Shown: positions 1 to 11,026 of the stretch, in pieces | Layout: each line of letters begins with the position of its first letter | Numbering within the stretch: the first letter of the stretch is position 1 | Made by a program: the position numbers and the translations under genes | Source: Spisula solida | Lineage: Eukaryota; Mollusca; Bivalvia; Venerida; Mactridae | Direction: 5' to 3' | Assembly (NCBI GenBank): GCA_947247005.1 | Contig: OX365955.1 | Coordinates: forward strand, 13,745,322 to 13,809,321 | DNA: 64,000 nt | Notes under the pieces: generated by a model | Told to the model about the DNA's origin: nothing | Databases searched by the model: none | The model's input: the letters and a program-made list of their open reading frames with translations, nothing else

Positions 1-1337
1 CTTGTCCATTGATGCGTCAATATTTGTCGCGGATGTACTTAATACAGTATGGTGAAATGTTCGTTGTCGACGAATTGCGCGTACGATGGTCATTCAATAT
101 ATAATGCTAACTAACAACTATATTTTTAAATACAATAGTAATCCTTCAAACATGGACATAATCATTCAGAATGACCTTCTATGTGATCTATGACCGACTT
201 CCATCGTTTCGACAGACCTTCTATCTAGGTGCTAGGCAACTGCGCACATACACTCTATACTGCATGGCCGCGACCAATTCATTCCGGTGTAATCGGGAAG
301 TCGAAGCCCCAGGTTACTGTCGTCTTTTTTCCGGCTGGTATGGACGTATCTATGTCTCATCTGTAGCTAATAGTATGGATAGAACGTTTTTTTGTCCTTC
401 CCCAATAAATCGCTAACGCATGCCGGTAATTCGTTGAAGCGACGTTATGTCTTTTCTAGCGTTACAAATTTGGGCACCCAACGAGCGCAATCCTTGCACA
501 TGTTTAACCTGTTCCGCATAAACGAATGAACCGAGCCAAAACTACTCTCCTTTTCCAGGACTTTCTCTTAGCATGTGAATTTTCTGTCTGCTTTCACAAA
601 TTCTCTCATTTTTCGCTGTTTAGTATGGGTCGTTATATAGATATCCTGCCCTGAACAGTGGTATTCTTTGATTGCTTTTTTGCCGATCTTATTTTCATTT
701 GATATTCTCGCAACTTCGGAATATGAAAGAGGACATTTTAACAACAGCCTCTGGTAAGGCAATAATAAATCGGTGTACTTTTGTTTTGACGGCCCTCGAT
801 CGTTATGTGAACTACGTTGGCATTGTGACGTTACCGCTTCATGGTGTATTTAGTGACGCCGAAGGAAGGCGCGCGCTGACAACGTCATCGACGTTAAGGT
901 CCTTTAATTTTTGAACAAAACGAACATGACTTAAACGTGTATTATGCGAAATTTTGTTTAATTATCTTAACGGGTTTTAGAGATAATTGATATAGTTCGT
1001 GCTAGATAATGTGGCAGTCGAGTCTATTTCACGACAGGTAATACATGATATCGATTATAGATAACTTTAAAAGAATGTAATTGTTTGTTGTTTGTGTGTT
1101 TCATTAAAAACTATGTAAGCAATAACTGTTGAAATAAAGACTAAATATGGACTAGTGTATGTTCACCTTTCAGACCAGTATGACTGCCTTGTGAAGCTAA
1201 TCCTATACCAGCCATTCAACGACGAAATTTAACATTTAACATAGACAGTTATCCAGGCAGTTAAATTGCTTGGCCTTATCGTCATGCTTGACTAATTGCA
1301 ATATAATGTAAGCACTAAATAATTGTAAGTAATTATG
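1..1337. other. Intergenic, no supported gene
   Basis: Only short AT-rich chance ORFs are present. A GGTCATTCAATATATAATG motif at 88-106 is repeated in inverse orientation at about 3393-3412, and a related short palindrome lies at about 13876-13914, so this may be the end of an older element enclosing the mariner at 1.7-3.0 kb. Confidence 0.4.
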
Positions 1338-1405
1338 TATGCTGTAATAGCTCAGATGGTAAAGCCCAGGAATTGTAACTTATCGATTCAAGTTCAACCC
1401 ACCAA
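1338..1405 (+). repeat. tRNA-like sequence (tRNA-Thr-type pseudogene or SINE head)
   Basis: An A box (TAGCTCAGATGGTAAAGC) and a weaker B box (GATTCAAGTTC) sit at tRNA spacing. The anticodon position reads TGT. The acceptor stem does not pair convincingly and no CCA-ready end is visible, so a decayed tRNA or SINE head is likelier than a working tRNA. Confidence 0.45.
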
Positions 1406-1712
1406 AGAAGTCTTTTTGAATTCATCACAATATTTTAATGTTATTTCCATTTTCTTTTTGGGAGAATTTATAATTTGTTAATAATATATTTTTCTTTATT
1501 ATATTATGGTCATGATAAAGTTATTTTTAATTCTATTCAACTTTTATGACAAGAACACAATAATCATTACAATACAAAATAATTTTACATCACTTCATCT
1601 GCTATATTATGGTCTGAGTTACAGTCACACTCAGATAATGTACCTGATGCTTCGTGTTGGTAGTTACAATACTAGCATTCGAAATCATTGTGCTTTAATT
1701 ATAATACATGTA

Positions 1713-2987
1713 CGAGGGTTGTTCAAATTGGAATGCAACTAAGCCCATCAAAATTTATCCTTGATAGGTTCTAATGAAACAAGCCTGTGGTCCCATTGCA
1801 GTATTCATCTCCGATATATATGCGAAGTTTCATACAGTTATTCCTTTTTTAAAATGCGATTTTGTTATCATTCCTAGGTACACTGTGCATATACTGGACA
1901 TGAGCCAAATCGAAATCTTAACGTACCTGATATTTTTCCCGACAATGCAATTTAAGCGTCGTTTGAAACAAATAAAGATCACAAACACAATTCTTGACAA
2001 ATAAGAATGATCGGAAAGCTCAACAACCTTCACGCTTCTCAGAAAGTCGCGTTAATCGATGCTGCATGTGGAGGCCCATTGCTCTGCAATAGCTAGCCAT
2101 CCTTCAAATATTTGGCTTAGCAGCGACTATCAGAGTAGTTCTTCAATTTCTGAAGGAATTTACCTTTGTTAAGCTTGGCATTTACCAATTGTTCATTTTA
2201 TACATCAAATTTAATGGTAGAAACTAGGTTTATATGGGAAAAGGTGTACATTTCTGCTGGCGTCCATGGTGCATTTTGCAATGCATACTTTTGTTCTGTC
2301 TTTGCTGGCCAATATTTGTTTATGGATCTGTCGCATGGGTGACAAAATGAACCCGTGTCTCGTTTGTGGTCATTACATTTGCAAACGGTCGTCTTTTGTT
2401 ATCTAGAAACTGGTTATAATAATTTTTTGGACAGTTAGCAAGGGCATATGTGCTGGCGTCTCAAAGCAGATAGGGGTACCCAAACTATACTTATCGCCCA
2501 AATGTTCGTAATATGCTTGATCATTGTATGAATAGCTCCTAATGAGGTGTCAACACATTTAGCTACTTGCCCAATTGTAAATACTCCAACAGTTTCCAAA
2601 AACATATTTGATTTTCTCATCCCTTCTCTAGTATGTTCGGTATTTGGATGGCGTGCATGGGGATCATTTCCAAATAAAATTAAACCACTTTTAAATTTCT
2701 TAAACTATCAAATGGCTCATGAATAAGACATTGCATGACACCATTTCACCGTACAAGTTATTTGAAATATTGTATTTGCTCCCGCATTAAGTAAACAACG
2801 ATTCTTGAATGGGACAGAATTTGGTCAGAAAAAAGTGATATTTTCCCAATCATTTAAGCATTAGTATACACGAGTAGACAGTGTTAATTGACGTATTGTT
2901 ACAGCTACATTGAACGGACTTTAAAATGTAAGGTATCAGTTTAAAGCTAATACAGTATCACTTCCATTCCAATTTGAACAGCCCTCG
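1713..2987 (-). mobile_element. Mariner-like element, nearly full length, transposase decayed
   Basis: The ends are imperfect inverted repeats. The left reads CGAGGGTTGTTCAAATTGGA and the right, reversed, reads CGAGGGCTGTTCAAATTGGA. Both are flanked by TA (1711-1712 and 2988-2989), and the length of 1,275 bp is typical of mariner. The transposase runs on the minus strand and is broken by stops and shifts. Recognisable pieces are the helix-turn-helix to linker region near 2620-2435 (SLGAIHTMIK...WVP), the central catalytic region near 2400-2250 (INKYWPAKTEQ), and the C-terminal segment near 2030-1930 (VVELSDHSYLS, then in another frame DLYLFQTTLK). It cannot make active transposase. Confidence 0.8.
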
Positions 2988-3183
2988 TACACACCACTTT
3001 GATTGTGTACATGTATATTTAGGCTATACACTCTTTAATAATAGCCTTAATAGCTTTAATTACAGGTTTGTATCACTATTGGATAGAATTGATTATTTAA
3101 GACATTTTTCTTAGCTCTTAGCTTTTAAATTTATAAAGATGAGAAAAAGAAATAAAAAAATACATACAACTGGACAATGTTTC

Positions 3184-3256
3184 GAACTCGCGGCCAAAAA
3201 TATCGATATCGTTAGGAAATATCTACGCACTAAACCACTCGGCTATGAAGGATGTT
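3184..3256 (-). repeat. tRNA-like sequence (Ser/Leu-type SINE head or pseudogene)
   Basis: On the minus strand TAGCCGAGTGGTTTAGTGC (A box) is followed by a region long enough for a variable arm and then GCGAGTTCGAAAC (B box). The terminal stem is not preserved. Inferred to be a tRNA-derived repeat head. Confidence 0.5.
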
Positions 3257-3453
3257 TTAATTGGTGGATGGTAAAAATGATTTATAATCACAAACCTTAA
3301 CCATGGTTTACCTAATTCAATCAATTGACATTGTCCAAAGCAGAAAACATTATGTCACGTGACTGCCACATTATCCTGCACGGACTATAGTTCGCATTAT
3401 ATATTGAATGACCCACGTGTAAATAAATATATTGGTTATGCAAGTTTAGGTAC

Positions 3454-4129
3454 TTTCATTAGTAGAGTTTATGACCTTGATGTCAATACTTACTTATAGC
3501 AGACATCGATGATGCGACATTATTTCATCACAAAAAGGAGACATCTGAAGGTTAGGTTTCAGCAAATCAAAACATGTTTCGCACATGATTGACCACGATT
3601 GAGTCATCGTGTTGACAATACAGTTTATCAACTATAACCCGGCTGGATAAATTACAGCATGAAAACAAACACGTTTGTCATATAATTTGCATCAACATCG
3701 TCATGGCCATCGCCGTCGCCATCATCATCACGAAACATTTACAATGAACAGATTTAATTTATTTATATTTAGATCTAGTACTAATATTTTATTGAGTGTG
3801 AGTATCCATACAGCACTTTCATCAGTAGAGTTTATGACCTTGATGTCAATACTTACTTATAGCAGACATCGATGATGTGACATTATTTCATCACAAAAAA
3901 GGAGCCATTTGAAGGTTAGGTTTCAGCAAATGAAAACATGTTTCGCACATGATTGACCACGATTGAGTCTTCGTGTTGACAATACAGTTTATTAACTATA
4001 ACCCGGCTGGATAAATTACAGCATGAAAACAAACACGTTTGTCATATAATTTGCATCAACATCGTCATGGCCATCGCCGTCGCCATCATCATTACGAAAC
4101 ATTTACAATGAACAGATTTAATTTATGTT
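3454..4129 (+). repeat. Two-copy direct tandem duplication, offset 363 bp
   Basis: Copies at about 3454-3766 and 3817-4129 are nearly identical (shared 'agtagagtttatgaccttgatg', 'cccggctggataaattacag' and a His-codon-like 'catcgccgtcgccatcatca'). The 50-bp spacer between them (3768-3816, 'agatctagtactaatatttt...') recurs at about 4964-5010, after the foldback element. A third partial unit therefore ends the array. Confidence 0.85.
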
Positions 4130-4137
4130 ATAGTTAG

Positions 4138-4802
4138 AACATATTAAGTAAATTTTAATGATTAAAAAGGGCGGAGCGAGCGACATTGAAAAAATCGAAT
4201 GTTCAATGTTGCTTCTCATAACAACATTCAAAAAAGTTCAATGTTCAATGTTGTTTTTCATAACGAAATTGAAAAAATCGAATGTTCAATGTTTCTTTTC
4301 ATAACAACATTCAAAAAATTTGAATGTTCAATGTTCAATGTTGCTTTCCATAACAACATTTGAAAGTTCAATGTTCAATGTTGTTTTTCATAACAACATT
4401 CAAAAGGCTGAAAATATGAAAATGTCGCGAGATTCGGCTGCCTAGTTAAGAAGCTTGTAAGAGCTGGTCAATTTCAACCGCCCCACAGTAGAACCAATAC
4501 TTTGTCATTTTTTCAAGAAAATATTATAGGGAAGTGAGGATGCAAACGAACGGGCATGAGACAAGCTTTCCAACGCGCCCTCACTTTTCCGGATCGGAGA
4601 TAAGATGAAAAAGTTTTGCGCGGGGTGCAATCTCGGAAGCTTTCATAGACCGTTTATAGAAGGGAAATTGCGCGGAAAACACTGAACGAGAAAGCTCGGC
4701 AATTTGACGCCCCGTAAAATCGTTCACATACTGCCTACGCCGGTTGAGTGTGGATGCAAACGAACGGGCATGAGACGAGCTTTCCAACGCGCTCTCACTT
4801 TG
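4138..4802. repeat. Foldback element expanded by short inverted repeats
   Basis: It starts with the conserved 'agaacatattaagtaaatttt...aaaagggcggagcgagcga' arm also found at 48.85 kb. The loop has grown into alternating 'gttcaatgttg' and 'caacattcaaaa' blocks (about 4170-4410), each pair able to form a hairpin. A duplicated block with 'gatgcaaacgaacgggcatg' then lies at about 4538-4583 and 4752-4797. Confidence 0.65.
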
Positions 4803-4955
4803 CGAATGATAACATTCTGCATTCTGATTGGCCGATAGAAAGTAGCGCCAACGCATGACGTCAAGTCTGTGAAGAGAAAATTTTAATGATTAAATTTTCA
4901 TTTAACCGCCAAAATGCGGCGTTTCCATTGGCTCATAATGTAGGTTATATTCTAA
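4803..4955 (+). mobile_element. MITE, about 153 bp, TIR TTAGAATATAAC family, copy 1
   Basis: The right end reads GTTATATTCTAA; the left end is degenerate (gaatgataac). The body 'attctgattggccgatagaa...ccattggctcataatg' matches the copy at 48959-49112. No coding capacity. Confidence 0.7.
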
Positions 4956-5009
4956 TTATTTTCAGATCTAGTACTAATATTTTATTGAGTGTGAGTATCC
5001 ATACAGCAC

Positions 5010-5404
5010 TGCACACATTGGTCATTTGGGCATTTTCGACTGTTTGACGTTGAAACTGATGATAGGATGCGTCTGGGTGTCCAAGTTACATTTCATCTGG
5101 GTTGTCAATGTCGTCTTTCCGGAACATGGAGAACCGATGGAGATTCGCCGCAACGGTAAACTGAAATAAGAATTAAACTGTGCATTTTGAAACCACCTAT
5201 ACATAGACAAAACACCAATACTATTTAAACGGTTTAACCATCATAACTAAATGTATACAAAAGAAGAAATTGCTTCTAGTTGTCGAGGATTGCGGTCAAT
5301 ATTTATAAAAAATGATACAAAAATATGACGAACGAAGCGAACAATTGAACTGAACCTCTTCTGAGAAAAAGGTGGACACACACCTACCGTAACTAGTCAG
5401 TGCA
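5010..5404. other. 3' flank of the coiled-coil gene
   Basis: This likely contains the 3' UTR of the minus-strand gene ending at 5405. No clean AATAAA is seen within 350 bp; only variants such as ATAAAT (near 5300) occur, and the canonical hexamer at about 4979 lies in repeat DNA. Confidence 0.35.
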
Positions 5405-5595
5405 TTAAACACGCTCCATCTCATCTATATCACCATACCAGTTTGATTGTTCGGGAAAGTCTATCAAAATTTGTTCGACATCAGGATATTTATAACTAAC
5501 CGTTCCAACGCTCGCATGTGTCACGGAACCCCAACCATGACTAGGTTCATCAACACTAGACTTGACTCGTACTCTATCACCAACCTTAATAGAAC
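5405..5595 (-). CDS. Exon 2 (terminal) of the coiled-coil gene: Mib/KEG-type SH3 repeat
   Basis: The exon begins after a good acceptor (pyrimidine-rich tttgtttcttccag on the minus strand) and supplies the GT that completes the Gly codon begun by the G at the end of exon 1, so the phases agree exactly. It encodes 62 residues and a TAA stop. The pattern is VGDRVRVKSSV, then HGWGSVTHASVGTV, then DFPEQSNWYGDIDEME. This matches the small beta-barrel SH3 repeat found in Mind bomb and KEEP-ON-GOING ubiquitin ligases and in short bivalve proteins. There is no RING, ankyrin or ZZ domain, so this is not itself a ligase. Joined to exon 1 it gives a secreted protein with one repeat at its C terminus. The function is unknown; ligand or glycan binding is a guess from the architecture. 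Confidence 0.75.
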
Positions 5596-6852
5596 CTGGA
5601 AGAAACAAAGTTCAAAGATAGATTTGGTGCCCTAAATTCTTTTAAATCATGATGCATTGTCGTACAAAATGGATAATTTACGAGGGTTTTTTCACAATTA
5701 ATTAATGTAACTAGTAAAATCACTAATCAAACTTGAGTCATCATTTTACTTGCCTGAAATTTGGTACCGATAAGAATATGAACTATTCAAAATAGGTCAG
5801 TTCGTATTACTGCATACAATAATGGCCGAGAAAAGTTCTGAGATTGACCATACACATTTGATTATATATTACATCTGGTCGTATCATTGTAAGAAATGAA
5901 AACAATGGAATGTTGTAATGTTTATAGACGCAATAAATTAAATTCTGTAATGCACAGACAATTCAAAATAAAACCAAAGCATATGATTTTATCATATAAA
6001 GATTATTTCTCTTCCCTCGAACCTAGATGCCATTGACCAACTAGACAGAACAATACCGGATGACCAGGCACTTGCGACCCAGTCGCAGACACCACACAAA
6101 CAAATAAGCAAACACTTAAGAGACAATTTTACACGTGCCTACTCATTTGTTTCGCATGCGAATTACAATGACAATTGCAATTTTTAGGAGTAGCTGTATG
6201 AGTTATATGCCGCGATTATATGATTACTAATATGTTGATAATATTAGCCAAATGATAAATTTGGAGAGGCCTTCAATGTTGATAATGCAGAAATTTACTG
6301 GTCGAATTTTCACATGTTTATAAAATTGGCGAGGCTCTTAAGTACAATTTGTCTGTAAACAGCAGAATACTTTAGCTTTAGAATGCCGCGAGTTTACGAT
6401 TACCAAGATGTTGATAATATAATGAATCGATAACTTTTGACAGGCCGTCTATGTTGATTATGCATAAATGTACTGTTCCACATGTCCATGAAATTGGCGA
6501 GCCTCTCTTAAAAGTGAAATGTGTCTTTAAACTGCAGAATACTTATGGACAAAACGTTTATACAGGTGTCGGACATTAATTTCATTTACCTTTTTAATGT
6601 TTTATAGTTGTAAGTACAGTACACACTGAGAATCTCCATCTTATACCATTTGTGTTACCGCGAGGTCAGAATGTTAACTCGCAACTGGTTCAATTTCGAG
6701 ATATTCATTTGTGATAGATTCTCATAATCATAGTTTTAACTTTCCGATTTGGAATAGTACCGTAGGTCAAAAATGGTATTCAGATTCTATAAAATAACAT
6801 GTGCAAACGTTAAAGTCTAACAATGAAGCCTATTGTAATATATTTGACATAC
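5596..6852 (-). other. Phase-1 intron of the coiled-coil gene
   Basis: The intron is about 1.26 kb, with GTATGT at its 5' end and a pyrimidine-rich CAG at its 3' end. No further coding exon is visible inside. It holds two diverged direct copies of a roughly 176-bp unit at about 6205-6380 and 6381-6550. The copies share 'gccgcga', 'gatgttgataatat', 'aaattggcgag' and 'gcagaatactt'. Confidence 0.65.
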
Positions 6853-7639
6853 CACTATCAGTGTCTATTGCAGTTGTTGTTGCTGCTGCTGTTGTTGTTG
6901 TACCGCCCACAGTGGGCGTTGGCTGCCTTTCAACACTCTCAACTTCCATCAATGCATTTGTAGCCATCTGATCTATCATTTCATGAAGTTTATTATAGTC
7001 TTCTACGTGCTCAGTCGAAGTTTTGTTCAACGCCGTTTCAAACATCTTAATTGTGTCACGCAGTTTTCTTTTGGATTCCGACTTTAATTCAATTATAGAG
7101 TTGTTGATAAATAGTGATTTATTTGCAAGTTTCCTTTCTAATTTTACCGTCGACATTTCAAGATTTTCTTTTAGCAAAGTGATCTTATTGTTGAGTGCAA
7201 GAGTATTTTCTTCGTGCTCTCTTTCCATGTTTTCGTTGTTCATTACAAGTGTTTTATTCATCCACTTTATTTGATTACCCACAGTGTTCTGAAATGCAAT
7301 TAGCTCACCTTCGTACGAGTTCAACATATTTCTGACCAAGGTTTTCTCTGCAGCTAGAGCTTTAAGGATTCTATCCTCTTTCTTTCTCGGTATTTGAATA
7401 TCGGCCTTTTCAGTGTTCTTGACAATGTCGGTGTTGGACGGTAGAAGTATCTGTAATTCTAAACTGTTAAGGCGTTGGTTGATTGAATCTTGTTCTTTTT
7501 CTATGGCGTACATTTTAATTGCCATGTTCTTTATTTGGTCACTTAAAAGTGAATACACTAAATCCCCAGACATCTCACTATGTACCTCCATCGTCAGGCA
7601 TAAGATAAATATCGTCACTGAATATATAAACAGCGCCAT
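6853..7639 (-). CDS. Exon 1 of secreted coiled-coil protein with C-terminal Mib-type SH3 repeat
   Basis: This exon encodes the N-terminal 262 residues of a predicted 325-residue protein. Residues 1-21 form a signal peptide (hydrophobic core IYSVTIFILCLT, likely cleavage after VHS). Residues 22 to about 225 are Glu/Lys/Leu/Asn-rich with heptad-like spacing, so they should form a long coiled coil and probably oligomerise. Four N-glycosylation sequons (NKT twice, NKS, NNS) fit an extracellular protein. Residues about 232-258 are a Pro/Thr/Ala linker encoded by a GTT/GCT trinucleotide tract, a likely O-glycosylated stalk. The ATG is the first Met of the signal peptide. The exon ends AGT G before a strong GTATGT donor, so it is phase 1; reading through would add only about eight residues to a stop. 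Signal peptide plus coiled coil plus a small C-terminal domain resembles mollusc C1q-type lectins, but here the C-terminal domain differs. Confidence 0.8.
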
Positions 7640-7708
7640 TGCGATATATTGTACTTCCTGGTAAACACCGGAAATAGTTCACTAAGTTACTGAATATGGA
7701 AGTACAAA

Positions 7709-7718
7709 ACGTTTATAA
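7709..7718 (-). promoter_or_regulatory. Candidate TATA box of the coiled-coil gene
   Basis: A TTTATAAA core (symmetric, so readable on the minus strand) lies about 70 bp upstream of the start codon at 7639. Transcription starting about 30 bp downstream would leave a 5' leader of about 40 nt. No Inr or CpG island was seen, and position is the only support. Confidence 0.4.
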
Positions 7719-7749
7719 ACGATAGCCTTTCAGTGAGTTACAGGACTAT

Positions 7750-8236
7750 AAAAACAGAACAGAAGAATAATCTCCAATTATATTTCACAACGCCTTTCAA
7801 CATTTAAAAAGCCTTCATCAGGTGTAATTCCATGTAAAACAATGTTCAGGACGTGTGAAATTATCGGACTGCACACAGCCGTTGGTAACAAATGTTTGCT
7901 TCTTTGAATTATTCCAGGTATGAAATATTTGGCAAGCATACAAGCGTTATAAAACTGTTAGAACAAACTGCTTATCATTGTAAATTTATTTGCCGATCAT
8001 ATCTAACTCGCTGCTGACACCATGTACTGGGCCAGTACTGGGCAATAAGATTACTATAACTTCTCAAATTGTTGGTCAGCAGCAGTGTTTATCCAAATTA
8101 AAAACACATGTATCCAATTATAAGCCCTCCAAGAAGATCGTATCCATGGTAACTGAGCAATAAATTTCAAGATAAATAAATTTCGCTTCTCTTCAGTGGG
8201 GTCATTTTGCGATCAGCCCAGAAATACATTTGTAAA
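7750..8236. other. Upstream region of the coiled-coil gene, nothing recognised
   Basis: Ordinary AT-rich sequence. 'actgggccagtactgggc' near 8027 is a short direct repeat. No ORF or RNA gene is supported. Confidence 0.4.
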
Positions 8237-8724
8237 TGTACTCTTACGCAGAAGTGTCAGAATTTTCTCGCTGGCGAGGAAGCCTGTACCGTTAGATCTA
8301 GAATTGCCATGAAGTCATTTAGTGGTCAGCAAGGTTAAATTGACTGTCGACATCATTTTTATTCCCCAATTACAATCTGATAAGCCTGTTAAAACAACAT
8401 ACACTGTTTGTGGGAGTAACATGAGTCGGATGATTTTTTTGAGAAACTTTTTCAGAGTTTTATTTTCAATGTACAACAGTAAATTTGTTCAAATGTACAA
8501 GTCATATGCATATACATTTTCTTCAGTATTTGACATGCACTTTCAAAAGGGGCAGTGCAATACATATCATTTACAGTGTTTGGTAAAATTACTATTGATA
8601 CAAATCAATCAGATTTAACTGTTCTTTAGATAATAACCATGGTACATACAGGGGTGACATTGTCACTACTAATCAAAATAGAACCACATATATTAAATAG
8701 TAGGCTAACCTTTTCATCGGCAAG

Positions 8725-8792
8725 TGTAGTCAAGTTGGCTAAGCTGCTGTCTTCGGTTCTAGAAGGATGCTGTGCTTGGGCGGGTTCAAATC
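8725..8792 (+). repeat. tRNA-like sequence with possible variable arm
   Basis: TAGTCAAGTTGGCTAAGC (A box) is followed after a Ser/Leu-type long middle by GCGGGTTCAAATCC (B box). The 3' side runs into an AT repeat. Likely a SINE head or a tRNA-derived pseudogene. Confidence 0.45.
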
Positions 8793-9069
8793 CTATATAT
8801 ATAATTTAATAAAATAAATTTAATAAAACATGATAGTCGGTCCCCCTATTCTGTTTTTCACTAAAGTTTTAATGTTTTGTGATGGGGGGTAGGTACACCA
8901 ACAAGTTTGTCCAGTAATTAATAGTGATGAGGTAAACTAGTCTTGTTTTTCCCTCAGTAAGTTTCAATGTTTTATTCGAAACATCTATCTGGCTATCGAC
9001 TTTCCTTCTATATAACGCTGGGAACACATCGGGATTTCTCCCGATGCCTCACGGTACCCCCCGAATTAC

Positions 9070-9082
9070 CCCCTATAAATAG
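9070..9082 (+). promoter_or_regulatory. Isolated TATAAATA motif in a GC-richer patch
   Basis: CCCCCTATAAATAGCAGCG stands out from its AT-rich surroundings, but no supported gene begins downstream. It may be part of a repeat end. Confidence 0.2.
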
Positions 9083-9709
9083 CAGCGAATATTCGGGGAT
9101 TTAATTTAATCCAAAGACCGTGAATGTGTCACTACATTCTTCTTATTAAACTTAGAGCTACATGACTAGGTGAGTATATTTTAAGATGGTTTAAATCGTA
9201 TCTGACTGATAGACAACAATTACATGATGAGTTGATGTCTCTGATGCCCACTTTGCTACTGTCCTGATAACACGAAAATTGACTGTTGGACTGACATGGT
9301 TGGAGGGTAGGTCCTGCACAACATCCTTGTGATATACACATTTGGAATACATGTAGGCCCCATATAAGTTTCATATAAATTGTTGGCAAGTTATGGACAG
9401 TTTGTTTACATGTCGTCATGTCAAATCCCACATAGTTACTGAGAACCAGTGTGCACTAGTAGTATCGTACAAATAAACCAGATAACCGAAAAATTTGCTG
9501 ATTTGAAAAAAATATTTTTAACACTAATTCTTTATAAAGTACAAACACTTTGTAGTCTATTATTTGTTATATGCTTCAAATGGAATAGTTCATACACAGG
9601 AACACTGTATATTGGTACCAATGTTTTAGTATTAAATTAAACAGAGTTGTCCACGAACAGTGCGCTCCACTATTCTCAGTGCCTTGCTTGGATAGTAAAA
9701 ACATTATAT

Positions 9710-10265
9710 ATTCAAAACAAAATGCTTTATAGCTGCTGTGTAGAGGTTGGGGCTTCTAAGTCAAAAGGCGCAGATAATTTGGACAAAATGCTTGAGGTAA
9801 TTACCTACTCCTATGTAGGGGTTGGGGTCATTAGGGTGAACAAGTATGCAAAACATCCAAGCAATTAATAAGTCTATTAACTTTGAACATATTTGAGGTT
9901 GTACCTAAACTAAACTAAACTAAACATGGATTTCTAAGTCGAAAATGACAGATAATTTGAATAAAATGCTTAATAGAGTTAGATCCTGTGAACAAGTACG
10001 CAAAGTTTCAAAGCTGTATGTCTATGGACTTTGAAGATATAACAGGTTAAAAAACTTGTACCTAAACTTTAACATTAGCATTTCTAAGTTGAAAAGGGGG
10101 CATGATTTCAACAAAATGCTTGATAGAGTTGCCTACTCTTGTGTAGAGGTTGGAGTCATGATGTTGTAGAAGTATGGACTTTGAAAATATTACTGGTTAA
10201 ACAACTTGTACTTTCATATTAGCATTACGTCGACGCCAACGCTCGGGTGACTACAATGCTCCCCT
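9710..10265 (+). repeat. Diverged tandem mollusc repeat, units about 155-175 bp
   Basis: 'aaaatgctt(g/a)atagagtt' recurs at about 9785, 9961 and 10116, with 'tctaagt(c/t)gaaaa' and 'gtacctaaact' at fixed distances. A short (TAAAC)n run lies near 9906. The block ends with 'acgtcgacgccaacgctcgggtgactacaatgctc', the usual terminus of this family in mollusc genomes. Confidence 0.6.
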
Positions 10266-10956
10266 TATGAATTCGAATAATGGATCTAAAAATGATTGTA
10301 TATCATTTCAAATACTTTGTCTTTTCTAAAACGTTTAATAAGGAATACATACAGAATTCACACATATTTTTTATCACATTCTGTAATAAATGAAGTTTCC
10401 CTTTACCCTTCCAACTCTAACCACTGTTGACCAACATCTGGTTTCAATTAGATAAGGATCAGAATCATGAAGGATGATAGGGTCAGACGAGGGTAATGAT
10501 AATAAACACCGAGTTGTTACAACATTGATGAACAGTTATATTTTCAAGGGGATTTTGGGGCCAACTGACACTTCTGCGTAAGAGTGTATGAAGCTTTCCT
10601 GTGAGCGCTAGTGTAGGAATACATTGAGATCACAACAAAACGTAAGTAAATATTAATACAAATCGCTTTCTTTCAGCATATAAAAAGCAATTTAAATCAA
10701 TGTATTTACATACGTACTGCATGTGTAGATAATATATTAATTGTGGGTATACATTTCATATAACTTAATTAAAAACTCATGCAATCACATATGAATCACA
10801 ATATGGATGATTTGTGAGCTTTCACTGTCGAGGAAAACAATAGTTTGTATTGTATTAAAAGTTTTCTGATATTTTCATAAAATAGATCTATATGCAAATA
10901 TAATTATTCACGGATTCCAAATTATGATCCGGCCGGTATTAGTTTGTTCTCTTGTA

Positions 10957-10999
10957 GTCACATGATATTGTAAGAAGGTCATGTGACCAGTTCAAGATG
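10957..10999 (+). promoter_or_regulatory. Promoter-like cluster: inverted E-boxes and YY1-type start
   Basis: GTCACATGA (10957-10965) and its exact reverse complement TCATGTGAC (10979-10987) form two E-box/M-box sites. Ten bases on is CAAGATGGCGG, the YY1-type motif often found at animal start codons, overlapping ATG at 10997. Motif-based only. Confidence 0.35.
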
Positions 11000-11026
11000 G
11001 CGGGCAATAAGGTTTACTTTCAAAAC
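10997..11026 (+). CDS. Possible tiny first coding exon (MAGNKVYFQN)
   Basis: ATGGCGGGC in the YY1-type context opens ten codons before a possible donor (AAC then GTAAAT), phase 0. That phase would join the candidate DUF4806 exon at 11823. There is no other evidence; it may be chance. Confidence 0.2.

Larger units (their letters stand above)
8241..10584. mobile_element. 2.3-kb segment bounded by 20-bp inverted repeats
   Basis: CTCTTACGCAGAAGTGTCAG at 8241-8260 recurs as its exact reverse complement at 10565-10584. Interior sequence next to each end is not shared, and no transposase was recognised. It contains a tRNA-like head (8725-8790), a promoter-like patch (9000-9120) and diverged tandem units (9710-10265). 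The two ends could also be unrelated insertions of one short family. Confidence 0.45.
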
